Shown one piece after another: positions 10,140 to 22,078 of a DNA stretch of 64,000 nt (position 1 is the stretch's first letter; each line of letters starts with the position of its first letter). Below the pieces are notes generated by a model. That model was given only the letters and a program-made list of their open reading frames with translations, was not told where the DNA came from and ran no database searches. The stretch is from assembly GCF_933775445.1 (NCBI RefSeq), contig NC_065873.1, positions 9,300,001-9,364,000 of the forward strand, given 5' to 3'. Both the position numbers and the translations under genes were made by a program. The stretch comes from Argentina anserina. Lineage: Eukaryota > Streptophyta > Magnoliopsida > Rosales > Rosaceae.

Positions 10140-12224
10140 TGTTACACATTGTTCTTGGACGACCAAGAAATCTAAGGTGTTGTGGAAATTTCATTTATGG
10201 CGTCATGATTTAATTATTTGCTAGATGAGCATTTAATTGAGAACGCTAATCTGTCGTGAAATTAATCGTCTGTCTGGTGTTGAGAATTGGAACGTAGCTA
10301 TGCCACTAATCCAAATGAGACGCAGTGGCCGTGAAGTAATTCTATTGAAGATAAGGAATGAGATGGCCTTAGCTTAGTGGTGTTTTAACGAATTTTTCGT
10401 GACAAGCACCTTCTACCTGTGGTAAAAAAACGGCTGATGACCGAATTCTTCTTCCAAGTACAAATGGTGTTTAGTGTTGGAGACTTGGATGCTCAGTTCT
10501 CTCCATGCATCAGGTTGTTTATTATTGGATAAGGAGATGTTAACTCAAGAGTCAACAAGGACTAAATTTTACAATAAGGGAGTGATCTTTTAATTGCTGC
10601 TTGCAGAGCAGTTATTTTGGTCAAATGCTTTGGCAATTGAGCAGGAGCATTTGGTTTCTCAAAATAATTAGGTGGCCATTAGGGGTTATTAATGAAAGTA
10701 AAGAAACAATTTTTTAGAGTGGTGGTGTAGCGATAATTTTGGGTTAATCTGGAAGAGATGGTGGACCCAATATCAGGTTTCTGTTGAAGTGGTTATTGAA
10801 CTTATTAGTACTATAACTGTGGGGAAACCAATACTTTAGATGATACCACTAGGGAATTTGTGTGGGGACCATGTGTCATGCCTTTGAGGTAGGCATGAAC
10901 CAGGGGGTAGGGTATGTCTCAGTTGTGGTCGTGTTGGAATTTTTGCTGTAAAGTCCACCTAATTTTCATGTTCCGCTATTAGGAGATAAATATCTTCTTT
11001 GTTTGTCCTGCAAATTGTGGCATACCACTCATAGAAGCATGTAGTTGTAATTGATTTCCAACTATAAGAATTGGTAAGCGTTGTAGGGTGCGTGATGCAT
11101 CTCTCTTGTGGTGGCGGTAGAGGTTCTCTACTATCTTGTGTGTGTGTTAGTCAATTCTCTAGTGAACTGTTCGAGAGTAATTCTTAGTCCAATGTGGTAT
11201 TTTATTGTGGTAGTGGACTCATTGAGTTAGGATTTTTATCGTGTGCCTTACGAATAAGGTGTTGGTGTGGGCATCATGCACGATAACTTTTGTGGCTTTA
11301 TAATGAGAGGATAATGAAAGGAGATTGTTTTGTTAATTGGAAAGAAGGGTAGGTTCGTAGTTCTAGCGATGCATTGTGGCGAAGTCATGAAGGTATTGTT
11401 GTGGATAAAGCCCGTTTCTTTGAAAACCACTGTGTGTGATGTAAGTAGTAGGCATGTGTTAATTATTGATTTGACTCATGTTAGATGTCGAGAGTTTTTG
11501 ACCATGCTTAGTGGTAGGGGCTAGCTGATGACGTGAGTATAGCCTGTTAATCGTAAGGGATTGGTGAATTAGATAAAAGGGTATGTTGACGTCTTTATGC
11601 TGAGAACATCATTAGGTTTCGGGAGGATCATCTATCGACGGTCGAGTTCCATTACTAGCATGCTAACTTGGGTGGCTCACATGTGGCTATAAATGTTAGG
11701 ACATGTGACAATTGGTCTGTTTGGAAGAAGTTGGAGGTATGAAGTAGTTGAATACTAAAATTGTCCGAGAGACTTGGAAGTTTCGGTTTCTAAGACTTGA
11801 TAGCGACACAATGTAAATAGAGATTATGCAGTGTTGATGTGGGAGACCACTTAACCTCGAAACCTCATTCTTTAATAGCATAGTGAGATATGTCAGAGAA
11901 GAGAAGTCACATGTAAGGTTCGTTGAACGTTTTTGAAAGTTGGTGACATTCAAAACAATGATGTCTAGCTTGTCTCCTAAATGTCCAACTGTGCAATATG
12001 TTCTTTTGAACTTATTTTCCCCTGAAGAGAAGACTATTAGAGTGATGTCTTGTGACCATTTAGTTGAAGGGCTCACCTATAGTGGGGTGGTGGGAGTGGG
12101 CAGGAAGCAATGTTGACATCGAGGGTACGCTGGACTCTGCGGGAACAATGTTGGAAATTTAGTATACCAACTTCATCACCTAGCAATTTCAGATACTTAT
12201 TGTATGCCATGTGCTTATGCTAAG
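10140..12224. other. Interior of element E without recognisable coding content
   Basis: This stretch should hold RT, RNase H and integrase, but I find none of their motifs on either strand. The open frames (11330-11524 plus, 11696-12076 minus) have no family features. It is either heavily decayed pol or non-coding filler of a non-autonomous element. Confidence 0.5.
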
Positions 12225-12751
12225 TGTCACGGGCTGACTTTTGTAGAGCACAAGCGGACCGTGCGGCACTTGTTAATCGATGAACGAGTAGCAAGTAAGC
12301 CAAGTGAGTACCTTACAAGGGACAATGGAAAGCACACGATATTAGTATAGTGTTAGCGGCAAGCAAGAACACAGTTTATATAGTTGTTGGGCAATCTCAT
12401 GAACAATTGAATAGGCAACAAGAATGATCTCACGGGGCGCAGATAATTGAATAATTCCTCTCTTTATTGATGGTAAGACGTTAAGGGAGGCGCAAGTACA
12501 TGTGCTTACCTATACTAGTTCCGTAGGCCAACCATCGCCGCCTAGGAACCCCTCCCTATAATAGCATATTTTACAAAACTAGACTTGGCAGGGAGAAACA
12601 TGGAACCTTCCCACCATGAGCCAACTTAATAAAGGAAATTACAGAAAATATAAATTACAATACTGCCACTAGCACGCAAGCAACCGGCCATAGGCATGAC
12701 TCATGACCTTCGACAAGGTTGCTTGCGGCCTTACAAGTGCGGCCCCTAACA
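12225..12751. mobile_element. Small solo LTR (527 bp) in element E, TSD CTAAG
   Basis: The block begins TGTCACGGGCTGAC and ends GGCCCCTAACA. It is flanked on both sides by CTAAG (12220-12224 and 12752-12756), a perfect 5-bp target duplication. The TG...CA ends, the 5-bp duplication and the lack of coding point to a solo LTR; read on the minus strand it starts TGTTAGGGGCC, as many copia LTRs do. Orientation and family are not settled. It is richer in GC than its surroundings. Confidence 0.75.
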
Positions 12752-12756
12752 CTAAG

Positions 12757-13081
12757 GTTGTACATCTTTGCACTCAATGTGTGTTATATAAGTAAGTGCA
12801 GTTATGACCTATTGGAATTTAGTTGAATAATGAAGTTCGTTTCTAAATTCGCCTTATCCCTTAAAGGTCTTGTTCTGCAGAACATCTTGTTTTGCGTTTG
12901 ATAAGGGATGTTCGGGTCTTGGTTCTCCTAGATGGGTGTTATTATGCTCATTGTTAGATTTCATTGCAGACACGATGAAGTTAAATAACACCATGAAGTT
13001 AAATAACGCGATGAAGTTTTGGGAAGAAGTTGAGAATTAATGGTTGAGTAGTGCGCTTAAATTTTGGGACGAAATTTCTTT
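12757..13081 (+). other. 3' untranslated end of element E
   Basis: This non-coding stretch contains GGGACGAAATTTCTTTAAGG just before the 3' LTR, the typical tail of Tekay/Del chromoviruses, and a repeated GATGAAGTTAAATAACAC near 12973-13015. Confidence 0.6.
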
Positions 13082-13094
13082 AAGGGGGCTAGAA
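13082..13094 (+). promoter_or_regulatory. Polypurine tract of element E
   Basis: AAGGGGGCTAGAA directly precedes the 3' LTR start TGTAATACCCCG. It is the expected plus-strand primer site. Confidence 0.8.
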
Positions 13095-15268
13095 TGTAAT
13101 ACCCCGAAAATTCATATCTAATTTCCATTGAGTTCTCTAATATTATTAAGTTGGTCATTGTCCAAATTTATTTCACAAGGATGAAAAAGAAAGGGATCGA
13201 AAGATTAATTGTTCGGGAACGTTCAATTTGGCGAGTCTAAGAGTTGACTTTTGACTCATTGGGTTTCTTAGAAAACTTCTTTCATGAAAGTCGTAGAGTT
13301 CGTCAATACGAATTCGTGTACATCGGAGTTCGTATGAAGAAGTTACGAATCAAAAGATATTTAGACATTTTTTGAAAATAGTATAAATAGGGGAATTAAA
13401 GAGAAAAATGGGAGAAAAATCAGATTTGAAACGATACTGTTCATGGGTACTGTTGACACCCGAAAATCCCAAATTTTCTCTCCCCGAGCGGTTGAGTTTG
13501 GGCCGCCGGATCTCCGTCGTCCGGCCACCATAGAGCGGCGCACCAGTCACGTTTGAAAGGTTGTTGCGTCCCCTGTCAATTGGTGGCAGCGCCACCCGCC
13601 ATCTCACCGCCGTTTGGGAGCGGTGAAGCTCGGAAGTTCCCCCGAAAATGCATATTTCGCCGAACTTCAATGATAGGAGCACAAAGTGTGACGTTCTTAA
13701 TGTTTATATGCCCTATTCTTATACTTTGTTACTTCTTATTTAGTTGTTTTAGGTTCATAGTTGTCATTTCTATATTCTAAGGAGAGCTATTTCAAATTTA
13801 GATGATTTGATGATGAAATTGTGCTAAGTGTTAGAACTCCTTATTGAGCTAGGATTCCTTACTCGACTAGGACTCTACTTTTCTATTTTCATTCTTTCCT
13901 TTTCCTTAATCGACGATTTATTTTCAGGAAAGAAAAATCATAATTGGAAAGAAAAAAGAGTTGCCGAGTTGAATTCCTAGTTGAACAAGGAAATCATATT
14001 CGAGTTGAAGAAGGAGAGAGGAGGCCGGCCTAGCTACTCCTAGTTGGACCAAGATTGTTGCCGTGCAGCCCTTAAGTGATCTCCCTATTGGACTTGGTTT
14101 CCTACATCAAGTTGGATATGGAGTACATAAACCAAATCCATAACAAAGAGGATTTCAGTTTCCCAATTGGATTCTATCTCCTTATGGCACGGCAAGAAGG
14201 CTTCGTAAACCCCTATATATAGAGGCTCGGCCTCTCCATTTAGATCATCATCAACCTTACACACAAACACAAGCCATAGCTCTGCCGAATTCATCCTTCA
14301 CCATTCCAAGAAATCCTAAAACCGATTCCATCATTCCTCACCTATCAATAGCCTTCAAACACGTTTGTGAAGAAGGTTTCATCCATAGAAGTCTCGGCTA
14401 CACTTGTGGATTGCTTGATTTATAAAGTGTAACCATGATTCACTCTTGTTTAATTTCGGTTTTAGTTTTATTCTTGTTCTTGGATGAAACCTGCGATTTG
14501 TGTAGAGTAATCTTGTTTCAATTTTGTCTATGAAATAGCTACTTGATTCAATTTGTATAAAGGATTCGAAAATTGTTTTGGTTTTATGAATTTCTGTTTT
14601 TGGTTTCTGCCGAACCTAGCTCTTGATCAATTTCGATTTCTAAGTGTTATGACTATGCTTGTAGCATGATATTTAGGTTGTTGGATTAAAGACTTATGCT
14701 AAGAACATGTTTATTCTTTTATATGTGATTTTCGAATTGCATGGTTGTTGGTTAAGTAAGTGACATACTTGATAAATTCAATGTGCATGGCTTTGGGAAT
14801 TACATGATTAAGATGAACATGTTAGATTTCGATTATGGCTGCTTGGTGTTGATCGAATGTGTTAAGTGTCTATGTGTTTAGGTTACTGCTTAGAACCCTA
14901 AATGCATGATCCATCCTTGGTTGTTCATTACATAGTCTCGGCATGATTCTAATAGGAAGTCATAGAGCTTGGTTCGATCCCTTTATATGATTTGTTGTGG
15001 TGATTGCTTATGTGTTGGTTGGTTGATCACATGTATATATTAGTTTAGGTTTTATTTACTGTTTTTATGACTCAATCCAAAATCTATATCAAACCTTAAA
15101 ACCTTTATGAATTCGTGTAAGTATTGTGATCCTAAGCCCTGGCTGGATCCCCGGTTTGTGAACGATACCCTCTTGCTTTATACTACTAACGATGCTTACA
15201 AGGTTAAATATTGATGTCGAGTAATCGAGCACTCATCATTCAACTCGTCGGATCTCCCTCCTACGGCA
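13095..15268 (+). repeat. 3' LTR of element E, split by solo LTR J and truncated
   Basis: 13095-13670 and 15244-15268 together match 7098-7690 of the 5' LTR. The break is the insertion of J, which duplicated TTCAA. After CTACGGCA at 15268 the match to the 5' LTR ends abruptly. Confidence 0.85.
13671..15238 (+). mobile_element. Athila-type solo LTR J (1568 bp), TSD TTCAA
   Basis: It begins TGATAGGAGCACAAAGTG and ends CGAGCACTCATCA, flanked by TTCAA at 13666-13670 and 15239-15243. Removing it restores the LTR E text. It is the plus-strand counterpart of the element A LTRs (1565 bp): same TATA box (CTATATATAG at 14213), same GGCACGGCAAGAAGGCTT, same order throughout. It lacks the ~130-bp modules of the longer LTR class. 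A solo LTR with intact duplication implies LTR-LTR recombination after insertion. Confidence 0.93.
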
Positions 15269-17630
15269 GTAGACATGCAAAACGAAATCATCAAAGTCGT
15301 GGAGGTGAACTCTCCAACGGTATCCAATCAAATAGATTCGAGAGGATGGGAAAGGTGGTGAGCCCTTCGTATGATGATCATAGCTAAAACTTTAGCAAAT
15401 GCAGCATTTCTTGTGGATAGCAAAGCGACGTGTGACCAACGCGTCGATGCTGTTAACCTATACTATAAAGATACCAAAATATGTCCGCATTCGGTTGGAT
15501 AGGGTCCACTAATGTCACCTTAAATACTTTGTAAGAATGTAATGTTCTCGGCTGGAGCCTTAGCAAAGACGGATTTCCTTGAAATCTAGCAAGAGAACAA
15601 GCTTTGTAAAATGAGCGATGGGCATCAGAGATTGCCATGGAGGCATTAGAAAACACGGGAGGCATCACAGGCTCCTGTGTAGGAGGGGATTTCGCCACTG
15701 ACAGCCTGAATGACATGGAGCCGCCGAGAGGGGCAGGCTCGGCCTCACCGTGCTTGGCCTTACCGTGTGGAGCATGGGTGAGGTGGTCATCCAATCGCTC
15801 GTGAACATGAAAAATACCCATGATTCAAAGAATCTTGAGTTACATAAAGCTACTATTGCAGGCAAGCAAAGCTATGTCTGCAGACTAACAAAGCTACTGT
15901 CTAAGCTTGAAAAAGCTATTGTCAATGAAATCGGACAGATTTATTCCTCTCCATTCTTAACACAAATATCAAGATGAAAATGTATCATTGGCATATATAG
16001 CCTTGTAAACTTAGCAAGGCACGAAGATATAAAACACAATCTCCGCACGAGATCCGTAAAACAACTACCTGCGCTGTAGGACAGTGTGGGTGGTGACGCA
16101 ATTAGCAATAAACTTGATTTCAGGGCGGGACATTCTCAAAATGAAGATTAAGATAGTCAACAACGCAGTGAACTTCTCTAGACAATACGTCGTAGGATAT
16201 TGTAAGAGAGGGGATTGAAATAAATGGAAATCTCATCGAATGTATCACATCGCAATAGAACTACATTCTTCAACTTAAAACTTAGAAAAACATGGTATTG
16301 GAGCAGTTGAATACCCAACAATTTGGGTGGTAACAACCATCCAATTGGCGTGGGTGGTCACCAATAATAATAAAATCATTTGAGCTATGAAATGACTTGG
16401 AGAAAACCAGAAAATTAACCGGAAAACCATGTCAAAAGAACTCAAAACCGGGTGAAATTTGCACTGGGAAAATGTGGTAGTAAAAACGGCTTAAGATATG
16501 CTGGAAAAATGACGAGAAACAACGAAAAATAAAAAAAAATCGCCGGAACCGGCGGCAGTCGGACCTGGTCGGCAAGTAGGCCGGGGCTGCTATCTGACAG
16601 GAGTCGCCGGCAAGAACCGTAGGCCAATACGTTGGTAACACGCCGGAAAACGTTCCGGAAATTCCGAAACAGTAATTGGGAAAAACGACGTCAATTTTGA
16701 CGTTCCGAGGTCCGTTTTCCAAATTTTAAGTTCCCAAATTTACAATGTATTGGGGGGGTCCCATGTAACCCAAAAGCGGCCAATTTAAAAACCACGTAAG
16801 TTACAAACGTTGACCATTCATGCTAAGTCAAGGCAAATAAAATTCTCACGAGATCATCTTGTAAACAAGGAATACGAGAAATTTTATTGAATATACCAAT
16901 ATTTAATACAACACAACCAAGCTTCCCATTCCAATACACGACTTAACCTAAAATCGAGCAAGAAACATGGCAATGCCAACGTCATACTTGAAAAATAGTA
17001 AGCAAAAAACATAGTCAAAATAGATTGACTAATTAAAAGTCCGTAGTAAGAAAAATCTTGCATATCGGATTGGGCGGAGCCTTAGCCTGAGGCTCAAAAA
17101 TGTGCTTACTTGAGAATTGAAGAATGTTACGTTTCCATCTCCAAAATTCCCTCAAGAAATAGATACAGGTGCCAAAAATGACATGTGTTTCTTGGATGTG
17201 GAGCATGCTTCAAGGTCAACTCTGATAATACAACGTCACATTTATTGAATCACTTTAAGTGTGTCCCATAGAATTCGTTATTTTTGAGACCTTTTGTCAG
17301 CAAATAGTGCAGCATCAGAGTAGTGAGTACATAGACCTTAGGATTATCGTTTATGGACATGAGTTTATGTAATAAAACTCAAACACTCAAATAACAGAAG
17401 CGATGGCGACGCATCCATAAGAAACAAGGGTTGTATAGGTTTCGAATAATCGAAACTATTCAAGTATGTAACCATAATTAGAAGAGTTTTGATGTATATG
17501 GTCACAAAATAATCGATGCATATCGGCGATTCTCATGATTGCACCCAAAACAGCGGGGCACTCAAGCGACCACATGAAAATCGATTAACCTCCCTTTCAA
17601 AACAATCGTGACTCCCCCAGGACCGTCACA
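15269..17630 (-). repeat. Probable LTR remnant I (unassigned, chromovirus-like)
   Basis: No coding content is recognisable. On the minus strand the block would begin TGTGACGGTCCTGGGGG at 17630, a plausible LTR start. Around 16540-16700 it contains GC-rich text with repeated CCGG (GGCGCC-free, CGCCGGAACCGGCGG) of the kind often seen in Tekay/Del LTRs. There is no partner LTR, primer site or target duplication in the window. The open frames at 15453-15821 and 16432-16722 show no domain. It may instead be several scraps. Confidence 0.35.
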
Positions 17631-17640
17631 CAGAAAACAT

Positions 17641-19137
17641 TGATAGGAGCACAAAGTGTGACGTGCTTAATGCGTTTATGCCCTATTCTTACTCTTTGTT
17701 ACCTCTTATATAGTATATTTTAGTTTCTTTTATATGAATAAGTGTCTAGGTAGAGCTTATATCAATTATGAATGAATTGATGATGAAATCGTGCTAAGTG
17801 TTAAGAATCCTTGTTGAAATATGATTCCTTGTTCGAGTAGGATTCATCCTTTCGTATTTCTTTGTTTCTAACATACTTATTCTTATTAGGAAATACAAAT
17901 CCATGTTGGAGAAGGAAAGAAATCCTAGTTCCACAAGGAAAGAGAAGAAGATACACTTAAAAGCCCAATCCATGCAAGAATTAAAATACTGTCAAGATTC
18001 GTAGCCCAAGTTCGACGGGGTCCCCTGGATAGCTCCTATCTAGTTAGAACACTTACCTTACATGGATAGAAAGTTGTGTGAGTCTAGTTTCTGTAGGATT
18101 TGGAATCAAATCAATATCTTATTCCTACAGGGAGATATGACTGAATCATTACTCGAAGGTCCAGTGAACTCGGCGAAATTATCTCAGCCATTGATTTGCT
18201 TTTGATCCAAGGGCTATGAGAGAAACTTAGGACCTTATTTCTCCTGCATATAGAGCACAAATATATATCAGAATCTACATAAATCTCTGCACCAAAGAAT
18301 GTCAAAGAAGGCATGCAGCAAATTAATGAGAAGAGGTAAGAAAGTCAAAGAAGGCATGCAACAAATTAAATGAGGAGAGGTAAGAAAAATCAAACATGGC
18401 TGTAACAATTAAGACTTTTGTTGCATCCCTCATTCAAAGGAAGAAGTTTGTTCAAAAGAAATCAGCATTAAAGGAGGAAGAAGATATGCAATTAATGCAA
18501 AAGATATGCAATCCTTATAGAAATAAGAATTCTGGCAGTGCAGATCATCCAACTTTGACGGGCTCCCCTGGACAGCTCAAAATGATTGCGAAAATGCATG
18601 ATATATGGATGAAAATCTACGGGAGTCTATTTTCAAATGCCATTGGAATCAGCTCAATATCTATTTTCTATAGAAACTTATGGCCAGAATAAGTGACAAA
18701 GGTCAGATCTGCCGAATTGAGAAAATCTAGACCAATTTGGTTTCAACTTTGTGGACTTTGTGGCCATCCTCCATTGAGTTTCTTCCTCTATATATAGCAC
18801 CTCATTTCCACATAAAAAGATCATCAACCTTACACAAAAGTATAGCCAAAGCTCTGCCCAAACACTTTCATTCACCAAGAACCATAGAATCCAAATTCAC
18901 CACCCTTCACTATATTTTCTGTCCAAAGCTTGAGAGCCTAGGATACCATACTCTTGAAGATCTCATGCTACCTCTATAAGGAATCTTGAGAGGAGAATTA
19001 TAAAGTGTAACTCTATGATCTTCATGTTTAGTCTTCGAGTTTTTATGTTCTTGTTCTTGGATGATTTAGGTTTGGTTAAAGTTATTTTTATTCTTGTCTA
19101 TGAGATATTTGTAACTTTTGAATGACATGATAAATTC
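17641..19137 (+). repeat. Truncated Athila-type LTR H (longer class)
   Basis: It begins TGATAGGAGCACAAAGTGTGAC and follows the reverse complement of the B LTRs: module copies at about 18013-18150 and 18555-18690, the 44-bp direct repeat at 18297-18383, TATA box CTATATATAG at 18788, and AGAATTATAAAGTGTAACTC. Similarity ends after TTTTGAATGACATGAT near 19137, so about 760 bp including U5 is missing. AACAT (17636-17640) may be the left target duplication; the right one is lost. Confidence 0.82.
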
Positions 19138-20632
19138 TCTAGTACGCGGTTACATTCACAGTCATTAAATATAATGCAAATGAAGTCAATCATAATCTCA
19201 CTTATTCTTTTCACATGAAAAAGTCATTAATATAAAAATATTTAAAAAAATGTTTGATCGTCTCTTGTTGGCTCTTGTTAAATAAAGTGTCAATGGACAT
19301 AGTTAAGAAAATAAAAATGGATATAACTCAAATACTTTAGAGTAATTTGATAGAATCGTAAAACGATATTTACATCCCATAAATTATCTATATTGTGAAT
19401 CTTGAAGGATTAGAAATGATCGATCCTTAATAATATTTTTAGTTATACACAGTTAAACTATCATTGTTCAGTACTATTACTTTGGAGTTCGCATGATGCA
19501 TTTCTTTGCGTTCAATTATTTATGTCATACTAATATTTTGTGAAATTGTTTTACTTTATGCGGTACTTCGCAAAGTCAAAATATTAAAAATCGAATCATG
19601 TACATCTCGATTAATATTCGAATATTCCCAATTCATTGAGAAAAATTCATAACCTTGGTTGTATGTCAACGATTGCATCAAGATCTTGTTCAATTCAAAA
19701 ATACTTCAATACCAAAGTCTAATGAAATTTTAGGTATATATAATAGCCATTGTAATTATATCTTGGAAAATTAGTGCTAGACTGTAATTGAAGTCTGAAA
19801 CATTTGAATTGACCTAGATTTGTGTCGCTGTTAAAAATGAAGAACTTTCTTCTTGTAGTTTGATATTGAATATACTTTTTTAAATTGTCCTACTCTCATT
19901 ATTCTATATTCATTTTGTAAGAAGGCATTTCATTGCTCATATCATATGTTCTATGCATTTTTCAAACGGTATATTGTTATCAAATGCCATTGATTTATAT
20001 GAACCTACACGTGCATAATATTTTCCCATGGCTTTAGGGTTATTACTTCTTTATTATCCATAGTTCGTTTTGAGAAAATTTCTTTGTCTTGAGAGACATT
20101 TCTTTGTCATTCAAGTTTTGAATTATGCTTCCAAGTTACGTGCAGTAAAACATGTTTGCATAATTCAATCATGGTTGAGCCTTGGTTGGCCTGTAGGGGA
20201 AGTTGGTACTCAAATTCTTTATAGTCCATTATATCTTTAGGGTCCAATATATGTTGTGCTGGTTTAACCAACTGTAGATAGAGTACGAGACTTATTAGTT
20301 TCGCAGTCTAAAACTCTAAATAGACATGCACTAAAATTAAACATACCAAGATACATTATGGTCACTTTGGAGCTTTCTGAAGTTGCTTTATCACAATAAA
20401 GATATACAATTGAATTAATTTTCAAGAAATACAAATCGGATTGCAAGACCAAGAATTGAAATAATCATATTTTCGATGCTTCATGACAATACTTTATCAC
20501 AAGAATATGTTTGATTTCTTTTTGTTTTTGAATAATAAAATTCTCATGAAATTTTGTTATCATGGCAATGCTTATATAATATTCTAAATAACATAATTAT
20601 AAAAATTATATAGACATAGCATATGCAACAAA
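19138..20632. other. AT-rich DNA with no recognisable feature
   Basis: There is no long open frame, RNA gene or terminal repeat. The longest frame (20264-20452, minus) looks like chance. Before the D insertion this stretch was continuous with the sequence now starting at 54134. Confidence 0.6.
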
Positions 20633-20637
20633 CAGAG

Positions 20638-22078
20638 TGATAAGAGCACTTTGTGCTACGTTCTTAATGTGTTTTTACCTCTATTTGTACTTTGCTTAGC
20701 CCTTACTATTGTATTATCGAGTCATTGAGTCACAATATGAGTCTTGGATGGTATTAGATGTGTCTTTGTGCTTAAACGAGTTAAAAACGAAGAATTGGTC
20801 TAGAGTCCTAGTTTTGAGTAGGAATCCTTATAGGACTAGGAAACGATTATTTTGAAAAGTCCTACTTGAACTCAAACTCTTATTACGAAAATTTCCTAAA
20901 TGAACTTTCTTGTTCTAGTAACCTTCTTGTTCTAGTAAGTTTCCTTTTTGCAAATTATAAACTTTCCTAATCTAGCTGACCTCATCCATTACATGTGTCT
21001 TTTTAAACAACAATTGTCTAAATTAAGACATAAGTTTCGAAATAGATTATCTCTTCTTATTAATTTCGGTTTTTATTTTCAGATTGGAAGAGATAATTCA
21101 AGGAATGAAAAGAGGACTATGTCGTGCATGATCTTTGAGGAAAAATAGGAGTCCATTGCCGTATGAAACTCTAGAGGAATTAAAGGAGAATGAGGCCGTG
21201 CATTTGGAAAACAATGAGGAGTCCTATTTCGTATTGGAAAAGAAGAGAAGCCACGACAAAGCTTGAAGAAGAATGAAACCCACGGATTAAAGAGAAGTTG
21301 TCGTCCAAATCCAAAAGGGATAAAGAGTCCAATCCGTGAATAACTCTTGAGCTTGTGAAGGAAGCTTTGTCGTGCCTTCCATTCAGCTAGCATAAAGAGT
21401 AAAGTCGTGTAACCCTAGAGAATCAAGGAGATAAGAGCTTATTCTACAAGAAATAAGGGCAGCCATTCGATGCATTCATTGATGAGAAATCCTAGCCGTG
21501 CATTCACATGGATCAGCCCAAAACCGAGCAGCCTCTCCTCTCCTCTTTCCTCTATAAAAAGCATGGCATTCCTTCACAATTGGCATCTCTATTCTCTCAC
21601 AAACAAAGCCGAAATTCTGTCAAAATATATCCAGAAAATTCAAGCCACAAATCTTCATCCATCACCACAAAACCGTGCTCATCTTCCTCCTCTCCAAATC
21701 GGAATCATCTTTGCTTTATCCTATAAGGTTTCCAATGTGTGATTCATCCATGGCTTGTAATTTTTTTTTTGGTTTTCTGAAATTTTCGAATTCATTGAAT
21801 GATTTATTGGATGTTACTTTCGGTTTCATATATGAAGAATATAAATTCAGACTTCTTTGGTTTTATGTTTTGATTGTATGAACTCTTGAATATGTGTTTA
21901 TGTCGTGTATAATAGCTAAGGGCATTAGGTTTTTGAAATTAATTTAGGTTTTATTTCAATAAATTCTTTGAATTTGTACATCTAAATCAATGCTTGAGGA
22001 AGCCAAGAACATGGTTATCCTAAGGTTGCGATTTAATTCACCAAAGTGTTCTTTGATTCAGTATGCGCTTCGTGTTTC
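20638..22078 (+). repeat. Old solo LTR D, part 1 of 3
   Basis: It begins TGATAAGAGCACTTTGTGC, a diverged version of the Athila-type LTR start, after CAGAG at 20633-20637. A TATA box (CTATAAAAAG) lies at 21552. The part ends in GTTTC where element A inserted. The three D parts total 1994 bp, and the far end at 54128 is followed by a second CAGAG. The small open frames at 21470-21881 are chance. Confidence 0.88.

Larger units (their letters stand above)
7098..15268 (+). mobile_element. Decayed chromovirus (Tekay/Del-like), element E, host to two solo LTRs
   Basis: It has a 5' LTR 7098-9448, tRNA-Met primer site 9451-9462, a protease fragment, a long decayed interior, a polypurine tract and a 3' LTR starting at 13095 that follows the 5' LTR closely. 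Two later insertions lie inside: a 527-bp solo LTR (12225-12751) and the Athila-type solo LTR J (13671-15238). After J the 3' LTR resumes for only 25 bases and stops at 15268, where unrelated sequence begins, so about 1.7 kb of the LTR and the right target duplication are lost. No gag, RT or integrase can be read, so the element is non-functional. Confidence 0.85.

Noticed and set aside
15453..15821. 122-residue minus-strand frame with partly GC-rich coding look
   Set aside because: There is no recognisable domain, and it lies inside the unassigned block I, which behaves like a repeat remnant.
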